This document shows, one piece after another, positions 24,001-34,104 of a DNA stretch of 64,000 nt. A program made the translations under genes and the position numbers. The notes beneath the pieces are model-generated. The model was not told where the DNA came from, searched no databases, and saw only the letters and a program-made list of their open reading frames with translations. Origin of the DNA: Ruminococcus sp. (GTDB lineage: Bacteria > Bacillota_A > Clostridia > Oscillospirales > Ruminococcaceae); assembly GCF_016283395.1 (NCBI RefSeq), contig NZ_JAEEMU010000038.1, positions 1-64,000 of the forward strand. Direction: 5' to 3'. The number at the start of each line of letters is the position of its first letter. Within the stretch, counting starts at the first letter, position 1.

Positions 24001-27000
24001 ATGAAGACAAAAAAAATTATAAGTTGTTTTACTGCATTTACTTTAGCATTATCTTTTCTACCTTTTTCTCATAATTTAACAGAAAACAACATTTCATACG
24101 CAACTACTATTGAACAAATTAATCAAGCGGATGTTTTCCTTAAACAACCACCCGGAAGTGTAACTTGTACTTTAGTAGCTTCTGCAATGCTAATGCGCCG
24201 TGTTGCTTATTTGCGTGGTGATTGGGATTGGTATTCGATTACAGAAAGCTCTTTAATGCCAACCGCCTGGTTTTCAGAAGGATTATATAATAGTTTCAGC
24301 TATAAAGGCATTAATGTTACATATAAATATGTTAATAGAGGTGATACCGACACATTAATATCAATGCTAAATCAACACCCCGAAGGAATAGTCGTATATA
24401 ATTATGACTATCCTCATGCAATACTACTTACTGATTATACTAATGGCACTTTTTACTGTGCTGATCCAGCAAACGGTGCTCCAAATGGGCGTATTCCTGT
24501 TTCTCAAGCAATAATAAGTATCTATGCGATTGATAAAGTTTGGTATTGTTCAAGTCCTTCAGTATCGCCTTCGCCAAGTGTAATTAAGGTAAACTTTAAT
24601 GCTGGTGATGGAAAATCCACTTCATCTCAAAAAGACGTTAAATATGGAGAAACGTATGGTGATTTACCCAGTGCGACATTAAATGGTTATTCATTTGATG
24701 GATGGTATTCATCAAATGGAGAATGGATTAATTCAAATTCTTCTGTAACAATAAATCATGATCACACTCTTTCTGCCCACTGGAAAGGAAATGAATATAC
24801 TGTATCATTTAATTCAACTGGTGGTGAATGTGAAAAAAGCAGTAAAAAAGTGATTTATAATGAACAATATGGAATGTTACCAGTCCCTAACAAGGAGAAT
24901 TATACATTTACTGGATGGTATACATCTATAGATGGTGGCGAAAAAGTAACTAATGAAACATCATATAAAACACTCGGAGATACAATTCTATATGCTCATT
25001 GGAAAGACGAAGTCATTGCGGGCGGAGAGTGTGGAAAAAGTGCAAAATGGGAATATGATAAATCAGGAACTTTAACCATAAGTGGAAGTGGAGACATGGA
25101 AACTAACTTTACCAATATTCCATGGGAAGATTACAGAGGAGGCATAAAAAAAGTTATTATTGAAGATGGCATAACCTCTATTGGTGAAATGGCTTTTACT
25201 TTCTGTGAGGAAATAGAAGAAGTTACTATTCCTGACAGCGTAACTAAAATAGAGTTTTGTGCTTTTCAGAGTTGCAAAAAACTAAAGAAAATAGCATTTC
25301 CTGCCTCGGTTCAAACTTATGGAGGATCAATATTAAATTGCTGTTCAAGTCTTGAAGAAGTAAGCTTACCTTCAAATTTGAAAAGAATAAGTGGAGGAAT
25401 GTTTTCTTCATGTGAAAATCTAAAAACGGTTGAAATACCAGCTTCGGTTACAGAAATCGGTTCCAGTGCATTTGCTATGTGTCCGATTGAAACAATTAAT
25501 CTTCCAGAGGGGATTATGAAAATCGAAAGAGGTGCTTTTCAAGGAAGTAAAATCAATTCAATTGAACTTCCTGAAACTTTAACAGATATAGGCGAAGGTG
25601 CTTTTGCTGGTTGTCCAAACCTTAAATCAATATACATTCCCAAAAATGTTTCCAATATTGGAGATATAGGAACAGGAAAATCAGTATATGGTTCTGCTTT
25701 CTATCAATCTGAGAACTTATGTGAAATTAATGTTTCTCCTAATAATGAGTATTACTCAAGTCAAGATGGTGTACTATTTAGTAAAGATAAAAGTGTATTG
25801 TATGCATATCCTGACGGAAAAAAAGATAAGACATACATTATTCCAGATAATGTAAGAATAATTGAAATTGGTTCTTTCAATTTCTGTAAATTAGAAGAAA
25901 TAACAATTCCACAAGGACTTGAAGAAATTCATCAAGGAGCTTTTTCGCAAAGTGCAGAATTAAAATCAATGTCATTACCTGAAAGTGTAAAGAAAATCGA
26001 ACAATGGGCTTTTCTTGGCAATGAAAATATGCAAGAACTAAAAATAGAAAATGAAAACTGTGAATTGAAGGACAATATAGGATTTGATGGCTGTATTTAT
26101 GGTTATATTAGTTCAACTGCACAACAATACACAAAGAAATATAAAAATAATTTTATGCCTTTAGATCTAATGCTTGATGAAACTCAAATTGACCTTAGAA
26201 ATGGAGATCAATACAATATACTTGCAAATCAAAAAGATCTTTTTTATAAGTCAAACAATAACGATGTTGCAATAGTATCAAAGAAAGGACTGATAACCGC
26301 TGTTGGCGAAGGAAGTGCTTTAATAACTGTTTATAACAACAATTCTGAGGCTGTACAAATGACAGTTAATGTTTTACCAGTTATACCGACCACTACAACA
26401 TCAACGACTACAACGCAAAAGTCTACAACTACCACTACAACATCAACAACTACAACACAGAAGCCTACAACGACAACGACAACATCAATGACTACAACGC
26501 AGAAGCCTACAACGACAACGACAACATCAATGACTACAACGCAGAAGCCTACAACGACAACGACAACATCAATGACTACAACGCAGAAGCCTACAACAAC
26601 TACTACAACATCAACGACTACAACGCAGAAGCCTACAACAACTACTACAACATCAACGACTACAACGCAGAAGCCTACAACAACAACTACTACCTCAACG
26701 ACCACAACGCAGAAGCCTACAACTACTACCAATAAGCTTGATGTTTTGAAAAATACAACATTAACTCTAACTAATGGGGATCAATATGTAATCCCAATTG
26801 ATACAAGTGATTTAATATTTAGTTCAAATAATAAGGAAGTTGCCGTTGTATCTAATAATGGTACAATTACTGCTATAGGAACTGGAGAAGCAATTATTAG
26901 TGTGATTGATGTTGAGTCAAATGTAGTTCAGTTAAAAATTAATGTTCAGCCAGTCACGACAAGTTCAGTTACTACAACGACTACATCTATTACGACTACA

Positions 27001-27297
27001 ACAACTATAACAACTACTATTTCTCAGCCTGTTGAATATAGACTTGGCGATGTAAATAATAATGGAACAATAGATGCCGTTGATGCTTCAACAGTTCTTG
27101 CCTATTATGCGATGATTTCGACCAATAAAGATGGCGGATTTGATAATAATCAAAAGGTAGCTGCTGACGTAGATCATGATGGAAAGATAAACGCAGTAGA
27201 CGCTTCAAATATTCTTTCATATTATGCTTATGTTTCAACAACAAAAGACGAAGTTCTCCCGATGGAAGAATTTATGAAGAAGAACATAAAACATTAA
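24001..27297 (+). CDS. large secreted C39-like peptidase/InlB-repeat/LRR protein with dockerin
   Basis: A 1098-aa protein. It has a signal peptide to about residue 35. Residues 40-185 resemble a C39-type papain-fold peptidase (Cys56 in TCTLVASAM, His139 in PHAILL, Asp155 in CADPA). Two InlB-type repeats follow (GYSFDGWYSS, NYTFTGWYTS), then BspA-type LRRs to ~715 and two Big-2-like domains (~720-790, ~915-980) separated by a (TTTTTTSxTTTQKP)n linker. A C-terminal type I dockerin follows. GGAGGT precedes the ATG. It is probably surface-anchored or scaffold-bound and interacts with proteins or glycans. The peptidase activity is inferred from motif spacing only. Confidence 0.85.
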   Translation: MKTKKIISCFTAFTLALSFLPFSHNLTENNISYATTIEQINQADVFLKQPPGSVTCTLVASAMLMRRVAYLRGDWDWYSITESSLMPTAWFSEGLYNSFSYKGINVTYKYVNRGDTDTLISMLNQHPEGIVVYNYDYPHAILLTDYTNGTFYCADPANGAPNGRIPVSQAIISIYAIDKVWYCSSPSVSPSPSVIKVNFNAGDGKSTSSQKDVKYGETYGDLPSATLNGYSFDGWYSSNGEWINSNSSVTINHDHTLSAHWKGNEYTVSFNSTGGECEKSSKKVIYNEQYGMLPVPNKENYTFTGWYTSIDGGEKVTNETSYKTLGDTILYAHWKDEVIAGGECGKSAKWEYDKSGTLTISGSGDMETNFTNIPWEDYRGGIKKVIIEDGITSIGEMAFTFCEEIEEVTIPDSVTKIEFCAFQSCKKLKKIAFPASVQTYGGSILNCCSSLEEVSLPSNLKRISGGMFSSCENLKTVEIPASVTEIGSSAFAMCPIETINLPEGIMKIERGAFQGSKINSIELPETLTDIGEGAFAGCPNLKSIYIPKNVSNIGDIGTGKSVYGSAFYQSENLCEINVSPNNEYYSSQDGVLFSKDKSVLYAYPDGKKDKTYIIPDNVRIIEIGSFNFCKLEEITIPQGLEEIHQGAFSQSAELKSMSLPESVKKIEQWAFLGNENMQELKIENENCELKDNIGFDGCIYGYISSTAQQYTKKYKNNFMPLDLMLDETQIDLRNGDQYNILANQKDLFYKSNNNDVAIVSKKGLITAVGEGSALITVYNNNSEAVQMTVNVLPVIPTTTTSTTTTQKSTTTTTTSTTTTQKPTTTTTTSMTTTQKPTTTTTTSMTTTQKPTTTTTTSMTTTQKPTTTTTTSTTTTQKPTTTTTTSTTTTQKPTTTTTTSTTTTQKPTTTTNKLDVLKNTTLTLTNGDQYVIPIDTSDLIFSSNNKEVAVVSNNGTITAIGTGEAIISVIDVESNVVQLKINVQPVTTSSVTTTTTSITTTTTITTTISQPVEYRLGDVNNNGTIDAVDASTVLAYYAMISTNKDGGFDNNQKVAADVDHDGKINAVDASNILSYYAYVSTTKDEVLPMEEFMKKNIKH
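26388..26730 (+). repeat. 42-bp tandem repeat encoding the Thr-rich linker
   Basis: About eight copies of a 42-bp unit made mostly of ACA/ACN triplets (protein unit KPTTTTTTSxTTTQ). Copies differ at a few codons (ATG versus ACG). Length variation by slippage is expected. Confidence 0.85.
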
Positions 27298-27302
27298 TCG
27301 TG

Positions 27303-27327
27303 ATACCCCTATATTATATAGGGGTAT
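27303..27327. terminator. terminator
   Basis: Arms ATACCCCTATA and TATAGGGGTAT followed by TTCATTT. Confidence 0.7.
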
Positions 27328-27342
27328 TTCATTTATGTTTCG

Positions 27343-27371
27343 TTGACACACACAATAAAATGTGATATTAT
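27343..27371 (+). promoter_or_regulatory. promoter of the helicase/restriction operon
   Basis: TTGACA, 17-bp spacer with CACAATAAAATGTG, TATTAT (27366-27371). A TATAAT at 27396-27401 could be an alternative -10. Confidence 0.55.
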
Positions 27372-27418
27372 TAAACCAGATTTCTTTTCAATGTAGTATA
27401 ATAAATGGGGGGATATAA

Positions 27419-30400
27419 ATGAATAAAAAAGATGCCTTTAAGGAAATAAATATGCTACAAGACGAATATATTGATGAACTAATTAGGATAATCAATAGTC
27501 CAGATTATAAAAATCTTAAAGCAATCAATTTCACCTCTGCGACTGGTACGGGAAAAACAAAGATGATGAGTAAACTGATTAATAAGTTTTCTGATTATTT
27601 CTTTATAATTACAACACTCTCAAAAGGTCAATTACATCTTCAAGTTAGAAACAATCTTATAAAAGATTGTTATAAAAACAATTTTATCGTTTACGGAAGT
27701 GCTGATTATAAGATAAACAGTAAGCTTGACGCTGAGAGTATTATTAATAAAATACCATTGATGACTAAATGTATATGGCTACGAGATGAAGGGCATATTA
27801 AGACTAATCGCTTTGACGAATTACTATTAGACAAGTGTTACAAAGTTATTAACTTCTCTGCAACAAACCAATATAGTGATATTCAATGCAATTTTACCCA
27901 AACTATGATGTTACGAACTGTCCATCAAACAAATGGAACACCTGAAGAAGCTATTAACAAATTACTTGAAATAAAAGCTATTCATAAGAACGTTGCTAAG
28001 TATAATCCATGTGCAATTTTTCGATGTGTAGGTGGAGATGAAAAGTTATATGACAGAATTATAGAGCTATGTAATAAAAACAAACTAAAGCATATAGACA
28101 TAACAAATGAAAACTTTATTATGTCAGAACTATGTGAAGATGATAACGAATATGATGTAATTATCAATAAGTTCAAGCTTATAGAGGGTATTGATATTCG
28201 CAGAGCACACGTTCTTTATATGGATAATCAGCCAAGCAATAATGCAACCACAATTCAAGCTATTGGCAGATGTAGACGTAATGCTTTATTATATAGAGAA
28301 GATATAGATATATTATCACCTGAGAACGAAGAACTTCTGAAAGGGACAAGAGAATGCTATGTATATTATAATGTAGAAAAAATGAAGGTTTCCACAGACG
28401 AGAATGGTGAACTTCAAATGGCATTTTGTAATCACATCTCATGTGAAGCATTAAAGCCTAACACGACAATAGATGTAGTTAATGGTCAATTGCCTAATGG
28501 ACTATTTGTGCTTGAATTGGAGGGAGAAACAGGAAAATTTGATATTAAGATTGATGAAGATACAGGTTTCAATATTGTTACTCCATTGACCAGATTTTAT
28601 GATGTCTCTATTAATGGCTTAAAGAATTATGTATACACATATACCAAAAAAATACATATTGATAACATACCTAAGCTCAAACTTATAACAGCAGAGAAAC
28701 GCACCGATTACGATACAGGTGAAATATATATTCGTGAATGTGCCCCTTACTATAGATTAGCTGAAACTAATTATTTAGAGACTAACGTGAAATGTACTAT
28801 TTCAAACGATATTCGTCAGATTTTTAAAAATTATAAGAGCAATTACCGTGCAGAATTAATACGTTTAAAGCTCGATAATCGTTGCCTTGACGAACTTATA
28901 AAAAGAATTGATTATTCAAAATATAAAAAAGAATATTTAAAAAACTATGTGGACGATTATGTAAATACTAATATAAAAAAATTTGGAATGAAGCAATTTT
29001 GTCATCTTCTATCAACTTTAGGAGATAAAAAAGTTAGTATCAAACTTGGGGACAATTTAAAAACATATTGTCTCAATGACTTTTGTGACGAATATGACCT
29101 CCTTCTGTTTCAGTTTTATTATATCGAACTAAAGAAGAGAAAAATTCCAAATGATTTTCTTTCTAAACCAATAGAACGTTTTATTAAATTAATGCTTGTT
29201 CCTTCTTTTTTTTCAGTCAAAGATAATACTCTTACTAAAAGACTGATCTATGCTCTATTTGATGAACAATACAACATTTATAATAAAAAGATACTATATT
29301 CACCGTTTGAGCCTTTTTTTGTTACTCGCACAAGTAATGAAGTTGTTAAGATAAGTGAAAAAGACATCACAACATATTTTTCATATATAGATATGTTATT
29401 AAATAATCAGGACTATGTATTTATTAGTATTAATGGGATAGTCTCTAAAATTTCAGAAATATTAAAAAATGCAGAAAGCAGCTTTAATAATAACATAATT
29501 CCAAACGTAAAGTATTCATTTGAAAGCTTATATGAAAAATTAGATAATGAAGAAGAATTCATGATAAAAAACAACTACATAAAACCCCGTTTTTTCATTA
29601 CACAAAAACAACTTGAACATTATAATTCATATACAGAATATGATAAAATTGAAAATGATAAAGAAAGTGCAATTATTGGTGTGGATTTAATGAAACAAAT
29701 AAAGTTTATGGATAACTTAGTCTGGATTGAGTCCTCATCTGTAAGTGCGAAAATAGGTAATTTTGACAAACTGAATATTTTTTTATCAAATAAGTATAGT
29801 CATGAGTTAGCTCAAGCTTCATCACAATATTTCAGTGGAAAAAACAATTTTAAGCTTGATAAGAAATGCAATTCAATTATAGGATACTGTACAGAGTACT
29901 ATTCCAAATATTTAGTATATGGCAAGGCTTACTTAGCTCAATTTATTGAGCAAGCCCAAAAAGAGTTATGCTCAGATTTAATAAACGACAATATTATAAT
30001 TCGAGCCTGTATGTTGAAATATAAGGAAATGATGGCAAGAAGCTTTGGAACAAGAGTATCTAAAATAATTAAAGGTATACCTGTTCAGCAGCTTATTCAA
30101 GAAAAATACAATTACTTTATAAATCTTGTTGTTGAATTAGGTACAAAAACAGCAAATTATGTAAAAAGAACATTATATTCTGATAGACCAATGATAGATA
30201 ATATAGATCCGAATTTATCTATTAGGCATATTGCTGGTCTTGCCGATTATATCACTACTGACACGATATTAGATGTAAAAGTAAGAAATTACATTGACGA
30301 AACCTGTGTACGACAAGTACTTGCCTATCATTATCTTTCAACGAAGCGTTCTGATTTAAATATAAATCGTGTAATAGTTTATGACGCTGTAAGTGATAAG

Positions 30401-30439
30401 TCTGTTATAATTGATATAAATAAAACTCAGGAGGGATAA
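27419..30439 (+). CDS. SF2 helicase fused to RecB-type nuclease domain
   Basis: A 1006-aa protein. The N-terminal helicase has Walker A SATGTGKTK (~39), DEGH box RDEGHIK (~124), motif III FSAT and motif VI QAIGRCRRN (~280). A long middle region is unrecognised. The last ~75 residues fit a RecB-family PD-(D/E)xK nuclease: GLAD (Asp943), LDVK (Asp952, Lys954) and Q-x3-Y (Gln966, Tyr970). The GGGGGG ribosome site is good. The downstream restriction-methylase gene starts 2 bp after the stop, so the two form one unit, most likely anti-phage. The nuclease assignment rests on motifs alone. Confidence 0.75.
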   Translation: MNKKDAFKEINMLQDEYIDELIRIINSPDYKNLKAINFTSATGTGKTKMMSKLINKFSDYFFIITTLSKGQLHLQVRNNLIKDCYKNNFIVYGSADYKINSKLDAESIINKIPLMTKCIWLRDEGHIKTNRFDELLLDKCYKVINFSATNQYSDIQCNFTQTMMLRTVHQTNGTPEEAINKLLEIKAIHKNVAKYNPCAIFRCVGGDEKLYDRIIELCNKNKLKHIDITNENFIMSELCEDDNEYDVIINKFKLIEGIDIRRAHVLYMDNQPSNNATTIQAIGRCRRNALLYREDIDILSPENEELLKGTRECYVYYNVEKMKVSTDENGELQMAFCNHISCEALKPNTTIDVVNGQLPNGLFVLELEGETGKFDIKIDEDTGFNIVTPLTRFYDVSINGLKNYVYTYTKKIHIDNIPKLKLITAEKRTDYDTGEIYIRECAPYYRLAETNYLETNVKCTISNDIRQIFKNYKSNYRAELIRLKLDNRCLDELIKRIDYSKYKKEYLKNYVDDYVNTNIKKFGMKQFCHLLSTLGDKKVSIKLGDNLKTYCLNDFCDEYDLLLFQFYYIELKKRKIPNDFLSKPIERFIKLMLVPSFFSVKDNTLTKRLIYALFDEQYNIYNKKILYSPFEPFFVTRTSNEVVKISEKDITTYFSYIDMLLNNQDYVFISINGIVSKISEILKNAESSFNNNIIPNVKYSFESLYEKLDNEEEFMIKNNYIKPRFFITQKQLEHYNSYTEYDKIENDKESAIIGVDLMKQIKFMDNLVWIESSSVSAKIGNFDKLNIFLSNKYSHELAQASSQYFSGKNNFKLDKKCNSIIGYCTEYYSKYLVYGKAYLAQFIEQAQKELCSDLINDNIIIRACMLKYKEMMARSFGTRVSKIIKGIPVQQLIQEKYNYFINLVVELGTKTANYVKRTLYSDRPMIDNIDPNLSIRHIAGLADYITTDTILDVKVRNYIDETCVRQVLAYHYLSTKRSDLNINRVIVYDAVSDKSVIIDINKTQEG

Positions 30440-30441
30440 CC

Positions 30442-33222
30442 GTGACCGATAAGGAGCAGAAAAAAGCAGCAAAGGACTTTGCCGCACGTTGGGAGGGCAA
30501 AGGCTACGAAAAAGGACAATCGCAGCAGTTTTGGTTGGACTTGCTTGTGAATGTATACGGAGTAAAGGATATAGCAGGATTTATAAGCTTTGAAGATCAG
30601 GTCATGCTTGACCATACAAGCTTCATAGACGGTTATATAAACTCAACTCATGTAATGATAGAGCAAAAGAGCTTGGACAAGGACCTGCGCAAAGGAATAA
30701 AGCAGTCGGACGGCTCTGTGCTATCTCCGTTCCAACAGGCAAAGCGTTACGCTGCGGAGCTGCCGTATTCAAAGCGTCCTCGTTGGATAATAACTTGTAA
30801 CTTTGCAGAGTTCCTTGTATATGATATGGAGAAGCCAAACGGTGAACCTGAGCAGATATTCCTCAAGGACTTGGCAAAGGAGTATTATAGACTTGCTTTC
30901 ATCGTGGATACTGCCAATGAGAATATAAAAAAGGAAATGGAAATTTCCTTGAAGGCAGGAGAGCTTGTTGGAAAGCTCTATGACGCTATCCTCAAACAGT
31001 ACGCTGATCCAGACAGTGAGGAAACACTGAAAAGCCTAAATAAGCTCTGTGTACGTCTTGTATTCTGCCTTTATGCAGAGGACGCTGATATATTCGGCAA
31101 ACATCAGATGTTCCATGACTACATGAAGCGTTTCTCAGCTCGGGACTTCCGCAAGGCTCTGATAGAGCTTTTCCAGATACTTGATACAAAGCCAGAGGAT
31201 AGAGACAAGTACCTCGATGATGATCTTGCAGCGTTCCCATACGTCAACGGAGGTCTTTTTGCGGACGAACACATTGAGATACCTCGCTTTACTGACGAGA
31301 TAATTGATATTCTTCTCCGAAATGCAAGTGAAGATTTTGACTGGTCAGGTATATCTCCGACTATATTCGGAGCCGTATTTGAAAGCACACTGAACCCTGA
31401 GACAAGACGCAGCGGCGGTATGCACTATACTTCCATAGAGAACATTCACAAGGTCATTGATCCGCTGTTCCTCGATGAGTTGCGGAAGGAGCTTGAAAAT
31501 ATCAAGGCAACATACAAGGTCGATAAGACAAAAAAAGCAAAGATTGAGGAATTCCGAGACAAGCTTGCAAGTCTGACATTCCTCGATCCTGCCTGTGGCA
31601 GCGGAAACTTCCTGACTGAAACATACATAAGTCTGCGCCGACTTGAAAATGAAGCCTTAAAATACATTCTTGACGGTCAGATGATGTTTGACATTGATCC
31701 GATCAAGGTGAATATTTCTCAGTTTTACGGCATTGAGATAAACGACTTTGCTGTAACGGTAGCAAAAACGGCTCTCTGGATAGCGGAAGCTCAGATGTTG
31801 CAGGAGACAGAGGAAATAGTTGAGCATAACATTCCTTTTCTCCCATTGAAATCCTACGCAAATATAACAGAGGGAAACGCTCTGAGGACTGATTGGGAGA
31901 GTGTTGTGCCAAAAGACAAGCTTTCATATATAATGGGAAATCCGCCATTTGTCGGCTATTCTCTGCAAAGCAAAGCACAGAAAGAAGATATGCTGTCGAT
32001 CTACGTTGACGAAAAGGGCAAGCCGTATAAGACAGCCGGTAAGATAGATTATGTAGCAGCATGGTATTTCAAGGCTGCACAGCTCATGGAGAATACTGCA
32101 ATAAGAACAGCCTTTGTTTCAACGAACAGCATTACACAGGGCGAACAGGTTGCAGGAGTCTGGAAGCCGTTGTATGACCGTTTCGGAATACACATCGACT
32201 TTGCTCACAGGACGTTCCGTTGGGACAGTGAAGCAAGCTTAAAGGCTCATGTGCATTGCGTTATTGTTGGCTTTAGTATAGCAGAGAATAAGGCTGATAA
32301 GCGGATTTATGATAATGGAATAATAAAGATTGTTAAGAATATAAATGCATATCTCATTGAAGCACCAGATGTATTTGTTGAAAGCAGAAAAAAGCCACTA
32401 TCAGAAGTGCCAGAAATGCTTAAGGGCAGCAGTCCAGTTGATGGAGGACATCTTCTTTTGTCAGAAGATGAATATAATGAGCTAATAATAAAAGAACCAT
32501 TATCCAAAGCTTGTATCAGGACGTTTCTTGGTGCAAAAGAATACCTTCATAACATATGTAGATATTGTATTTGGATAGATAATAGAAATTATTCTGTATT
32601 ATCAAAACTTCCCGAAATAAAAAAACGTATTTCCTTAGTTAGAGAATTTAGACTTTCCAGTACAAAAGAAGCTACAAGGAAATATGCCGATTATCCAACG
32701 AGATTTATGGAATTGAGACAGCCAGAAACAAGTTATATTCTTATTCCTCGTCATTCATCTGAAAACAGAAAATATATTCCTTTTGGTTTTATGAGTGCAG
32801 ATGTAATATGTGGTGACGCAAATAATATGCTCCCCAATGCAACTCTGTATCATTTAGGGATAATGATTTCTAATGTGCATATGGCTTGGACAAAAGCAGT
32901 GTGCGGAAGAATAAAAAGTGATTTTAGATATTCAAACGATGTTGTATATAATAATTTCCCGTGGTGTACGCCTACGGACGAACAAAAGGCAAGGATAGAG
33001 CAGACAGCTCAGATGATACTTGACGCAAGAGCACAGTATCCAGATTGCTCTCTTGCCGATCTCTACGATGAAACAACTATGCCGCCTGAGCTGCGAAAGG
33101 CTCATCAGGCTAACGATCTGGCTGTCATGGCTGCTTATGGCTTCGATAAGAAGATCACCGAAAGCGAGTGCGTGGCAGAGCTGATGAAGATGTATCAGAA
33201 GCTGACGGAAAAGGAGCGTTAA
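30442..33222 (+). CDS. MmeI-like type IIG restriction-modification enzyme
   Basis: A 926-aa protein starting with GTG behind GGAGGG. It has an N-terminal nuclease motif IDG...MIEQK (Asp63, Glu74, Lys76), a linker, then methyltransferase motif I LDPACGSGNFL (~380) and motif IV MGNPPFVGY (~499), typical of adenine N6-methylation. A target-recognition region and a C-terminal helical tail follow. One chain can thus cut and methylate, as in MmeI. It is coupled to the helicase-nuclease gene upstream, which is not usual for MmeI-type enzymes. Confidence 0.85.
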   Translation: MTDKEQKKAAKDFAARWEGKGYEKGQSQQFWLDLLVNVYGVKDIAGFISFEDQVMLDHTSFIDGYINSTHVMIEQKSLDKDLRKGIKQSDGSVLSPFQQAKRYAAELPYSKRPRWIITCNFAEFLVYDMEKPNGEPEQIFLKDLAKEYYRLAFIVDTANENIKKEMEISLKAGELVGKLYDAILKQYADPDSEETLKSLNKLCVRLVFCLYAEDADIFGKHQMFHDYMKRFSARDFRKALIELFQILDTKPEDRDKYLDDDLAAFPYVNGGLFADEHIEIPRFTDEIIDILLRNASEDFDWSGISPTIFGAVFESTLNPETRRSGGMHYTSIENIHKVIDPLFLDELRKELENIKATYKVDKTKKAKIEEFRDKLASLTFLDPACGSGNFLTETYISLRRLENEALKYILDGQMMFDIDPIKVNISQFYGIEINDFAVTVAKTALWIAEAQMLQETEEIVEHNIPFLPLKSYANITEGNALRTDWESVVPKDKLSYIMGNPPFVGYSLQSKAQKEDMLSIYVDEKGKPYKTAGKIDYVAAWYFKAAQLMENTAIRTAFVSTNSITQGEQVAGVWKPLYDRFGIHIDFAHRTFRWDSEASLKAHVHCVIVGFSIAENKADKRIYDNGIIKIVKNINAYLIEAPDVFVESRKKPLSEVPEMLKGSSPVDGGHLLLSEDEYNELIIKEPLSKACIRTFLGAKEYLHNICRYCIWIDNRNYSVLSKLPEIKKRISLVREFRLSSTKEATRKYADYPTRFMELRQPETSYILIPRHSSENRKYIPFGFMSADVICGDANNMLPNATLYHLGIMISNVHMAWTKAVCGRIKSDFRYSNDVVYNNFPWCTPTDEQKARIEQTAQMILDARAQYPDCSLADLYDETTMPPELRKAHQANDLAVMAAYGFDKKITESECVAELMKMYQKLTEKER

Positions 33223-33257
33223 TACATTTATTAACGATAAATATGGAGCTGATAAAA

Positions 33258-33632
33258 ATGAATGAGACTAAGAGATATTTTGAAAAAGCGCATATCATAT
33301 TTGATTTGCTTAAGGACGGTAACGAGGTTTCGATTGATACAATAAGAAATGAGCTCAATGTATCGAACAGAAGGGTACAGGCTGCTTTAGACGAATTCAA
33401 CTTGTTTGAGAAAACAATTGTATTTCTCGATAACGAGAAGGTGAAGTTTTGTGAAGCGAAGAATACCTTAACTGACTGTATGACTTATAATAGATTTTCA
33501 CATATTATTGAGCTATTTATTCAAGATCCAGAGTGCTACATTACGGGCAATGAGATTGAAGTTGCAAAAGAGCTTGATGTAGATAGAAGTATAATTCAAA
33601 AACTGAAAGCTCTTGTCAAAATGAACCTTTGA
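33258..33632 (+). CDS. winged-helix-like protein after the restriction gene
   Basis: A 124-aa protein. Residues ~15-45 (LLKDGNEVSIDTIRNELNVSNRRVQAALDEF) form a helix-turn-helix, and a second similar helix pair is seen at the end (GNEIEVAKELDVDRSIIQKLKAL). GGAG lies 9 bp before the ATG. It lies 35 bp after the restriction-methylase gene and may regulate that operon. Confidence 0.5.
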   Translation: MNETKRYFEKAHIIFDLLKDGNEVSIDTIRNELNVSNRRVQAALDEFNLFEKTIVFLDNEKVKFCEAKNTLTDCMTYNRFSHIIELFIQDPECYITGNEIEVAKELDVDRSIIQKLKALVKMNL

Positions 33633-33659
33633 CAACGATGAGGGCAGAATTTGTGTGAT

Positions 33660-33851
33660 ATGGATATAAAGTATAAACATGGTCAGACCGTATATATAGT
33701 CGAAAATGGTCATTTTATAAGAGAGTGTGTCGTAATTAATTACGTTGGAGGTATGTATACTATTCGTTTCTCCGACGGCAACGGAGCTATTAAGCTCAGA
33801 GAAAGCAGACTTTTTTCTTCAAAAGAGGAAGCAAAAAAGAGTATTCGTTGA
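33660..33851 (+). CDS. 63-aa SH3/KOW-like protein, copy 1
   Basis: A small basic protein: GQTVYIVENGHFIRECVVINYVGGMYTIRF and GAIKLRESRLFSSKEEAKKSIR. The beta-rich pattern suggests an SH3-like barrel. It is a paralogue of the gene at 38904; the last ~70 bp of both genes are almost identical in DNA. The start is set by alignment with that copy. The stop TGA lies inside a GTTGATA half-site, 33 bp before full site copy 4. Confidence 0.6.
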   Translation: MDIKYKHGQTVYIVENGHFIRECVVINYVGGMYTIRFSDGNGAIKLRESRLFSSKEEAKKSIR

Positions 33852-33885
33852 TATAGTGAGAAATAAAGTGTATGCAATTAACTAC

Positions 33886-33903
33886 GTTGATACAAATATC
33901 AAC
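33886..33903 (+). repeat. 18-bp recombination-like site, copy 4
   Basis: GTTGATACAAATATCAAC, after the 63-aa gene. Confidence 0.8.
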
Positions 33904-33935
33904 ATGGATAGATATGTTGTAGAACAATAATTATA

Positions 33936-33967
33936 AAAAGAGAGCTTGTCATGCAAGCTCTTTTTTT
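33936..33967. terminator. terminator
   Basis: Arms AGAGCTTG and CAAGCTCT followed by seven T's after the stem. Confidence 0.75.
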
Positions 33968-33993
33968 ATAGACGTTTCAAAATAACCATATAA

Positions 33994-34022
33994 TTGACAT
34001 CCACAATCATTTGTGATATACT
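33994..34022 (+). promoter_or_regulatory. promoter with CACAA/TTGTG repeat in the spacer
   Basis: TTGACA, 17-bp spacer containing CACAATCATTTGTG, TATACT (34017-34022). It drives the lipoprotein gene. Confidence 0.65.
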
Positions 34023-34104
34023 TATAGTAAGAAACAAATTATTATACAATATGTGAAAAATAATATACATTATACCGTGTTGCTGACAATCAGGAGGGAT
34101 ATTA

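Noticed and set aside
26388..26730. Regular 42-bp repeats considered as a CRISPR array
   Set aside because: There are no unique spacers; the repeats are contiguous, in frame and encode a Thr-rich linker. No cas genes are present.
26331..26732. A Val-rich minus-strand frame opposite the Thr-rich linker
   Set aside because: It is the complement of ACA/ACN repeats (GTT/GTG/TGT codons), has no ribosome site, and mirrors a repeat-encoded linker.
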